A stretch of 64,000 nucleotides of DNA, taken from positions 2,232,001 to 2,296,000 of the forward strand of contig NZ_CP006569.1 of the NCBI RefSeq assembly GCF_000517425.1, in the 5' to 3' direction. Positions 63,683 through 64,000 of this stretch are shown here, piece by piece. Every line of letters starts with the position of its first letter. Within the stretch, counting starts at the first letter, position 1. The stretch comes from Sodalis praecaptivus. GTDB taxonomy: Bacteria; Pseudomonadota; Gammaproteobacteria; Enterobacterales; Enterobacteriaceae. The notes below the pieces were generated by a model, which searched no databases, had not been told where the DNA came from, and saw only the letters and a program-made list of their open reading frames with translations. The translations under genes and the position numbers were made by a program.

Positions 63683-64000
63683 ATGGAAAAGATGATAAAT
63701 ACCCTCCAGCATTACGCCTGGGGCAGTAAAGACGCCCTAACCCGACTTTACGGCATTACCGATCCCAATGACCGGCCGATGGCGGAATTGTGGATGGGCG
63801 CGCACCCCAAAAGCAGTTCGCGCGTTCTGGACCCCCAGGGCAACGAAATCGCGTTGCGCACGCTCATTACCCGCGATCCGCAGGGCATGCTGGGCCGGGC
63901 GGTGGCGGAACGTTTTGGGGAATTGCCGTTTTTGTTTAAGGTGCTGTGCGCCGACGAGCCGCTGTCTATCCAAGTTCATCCCAGTCTGAGCGCGGCGCGC
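63683..64000 (+). CDS. manA: Mannose-6-phosphate isomerase (3' end outside window)
   Basis: The first 106 codons of a zinc enzyme that interconverts mannose-6-phosphate and fructose-6-phosphate. The visible part includes NTLQHYAWGSKDALT, MAELWMGAHPKSSS, LPFLFKVLCADEPLSIQVHP (the last segment with zinc ligands Gln and His), as in E. coli ManA. ACGGGAACGATC lies before the ATG. It is divergent from fumC. Confidence 0.95.
   Translation, partial: MEKMINTLQHYAWGSKDALTRLYGITDPNDRPMAELWMGAHPKSSSRVLDPQGNEIALRTLITRDPQGMLGRAVAERFGELPFLFKVLCADEPLSIQVHPSLSAAR

Overview
The window looks like the chromosome of a gammaproteobacterium of the order Enterobacterales, most likely a Sodalis-type insect associate. 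Three things suggest this. The right end carries the enterobacterial replication-terminus gene order (dcp, ydfG, ynfA/ynfB/ynfD, bioD2/ynfK, mlc, ynfL/ynfM, a Ter site with tus, fumC, manA). The left and middle parts carry insect- and chitin-related genes. Coding density there is low, with several decayed gene remnants. The assignment rests on remembered proteins and gene order, not on a search.

Layout. 1-6.3 kb: the 3' part of pyruvate kinase (pykA type), the sugar-diacid regulator cdaR, and a divergent Fur-controlled siderophore pair (fhuE-type receptor, fhuD-type binding protein). 6.3-15.5 kb is an AT-richer accessory stretch. It holds an aegerolysin, a basic protein of thirteen 21-residue repeats, a PirB-like insecticidal toxin with no PirA beside it, a small GH18 glycosidase, a MerR/nitroreductase pair sharing a 19-bp-spacer promoter, an octanucleotide tandem repeat and several small unknown proteins. 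16-22.7 kb: a CodB-like permease, two alpha/beta hydrolases, an EamA exporter, and TetR and LysR regulators. 23-30 kb is a second accessory stretch. It has a paralogue of the 21-residue repeat protein, a frameshifted leucine-rich-repeat effector gene, an AraC/SDR pair, and an unknown 594-residue protein translationally coupled to a CesT-type type III secretion chaperone.

30.5-34 kb: a transporter-MOSC-ferredoxin reductase operon with its own HTH/cupin regulator. 34-38.4 kb: a SLOG-like protein, a large chitinase with a chitin-binding module but no export signal, and an isochorismatase-family hydrolase. 39-44 kb: a TetR/MFS pair, a racemase-family protein, yjbD and dcp. 44.8-49.3 kb: a long autotransporter with a 12-residue repeat block, a proline-rich anchored protein, and a gene-free stretch with two identical palindromes. 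49.4-64 kb is mostly ordinary chromosome: guaD, an aldo/keto reductase, ydfG, a 42-bp minisatellite, ynfA, ynfB, ynfD, a DHA2 transporter, bioD, mlc, ynfL/ynfM, Ter-tus, fumC and the start of manA.

Taken together, the accessory genes point to life on or in an arthropod: chitin degradation (two GH18 enzymes), membrane-active proteins (PirB-like, aegerolysin), candidate injected effectors (chaperone pair, LRR pseudogene, two repeat proteins), hydroxamate siderophore uptake and a surface autotransporter. The best candidates for undescribed biology are the paired 21-residue-repeat proteins, the chaperone/effector pair and the orphan PirB-like toxin.
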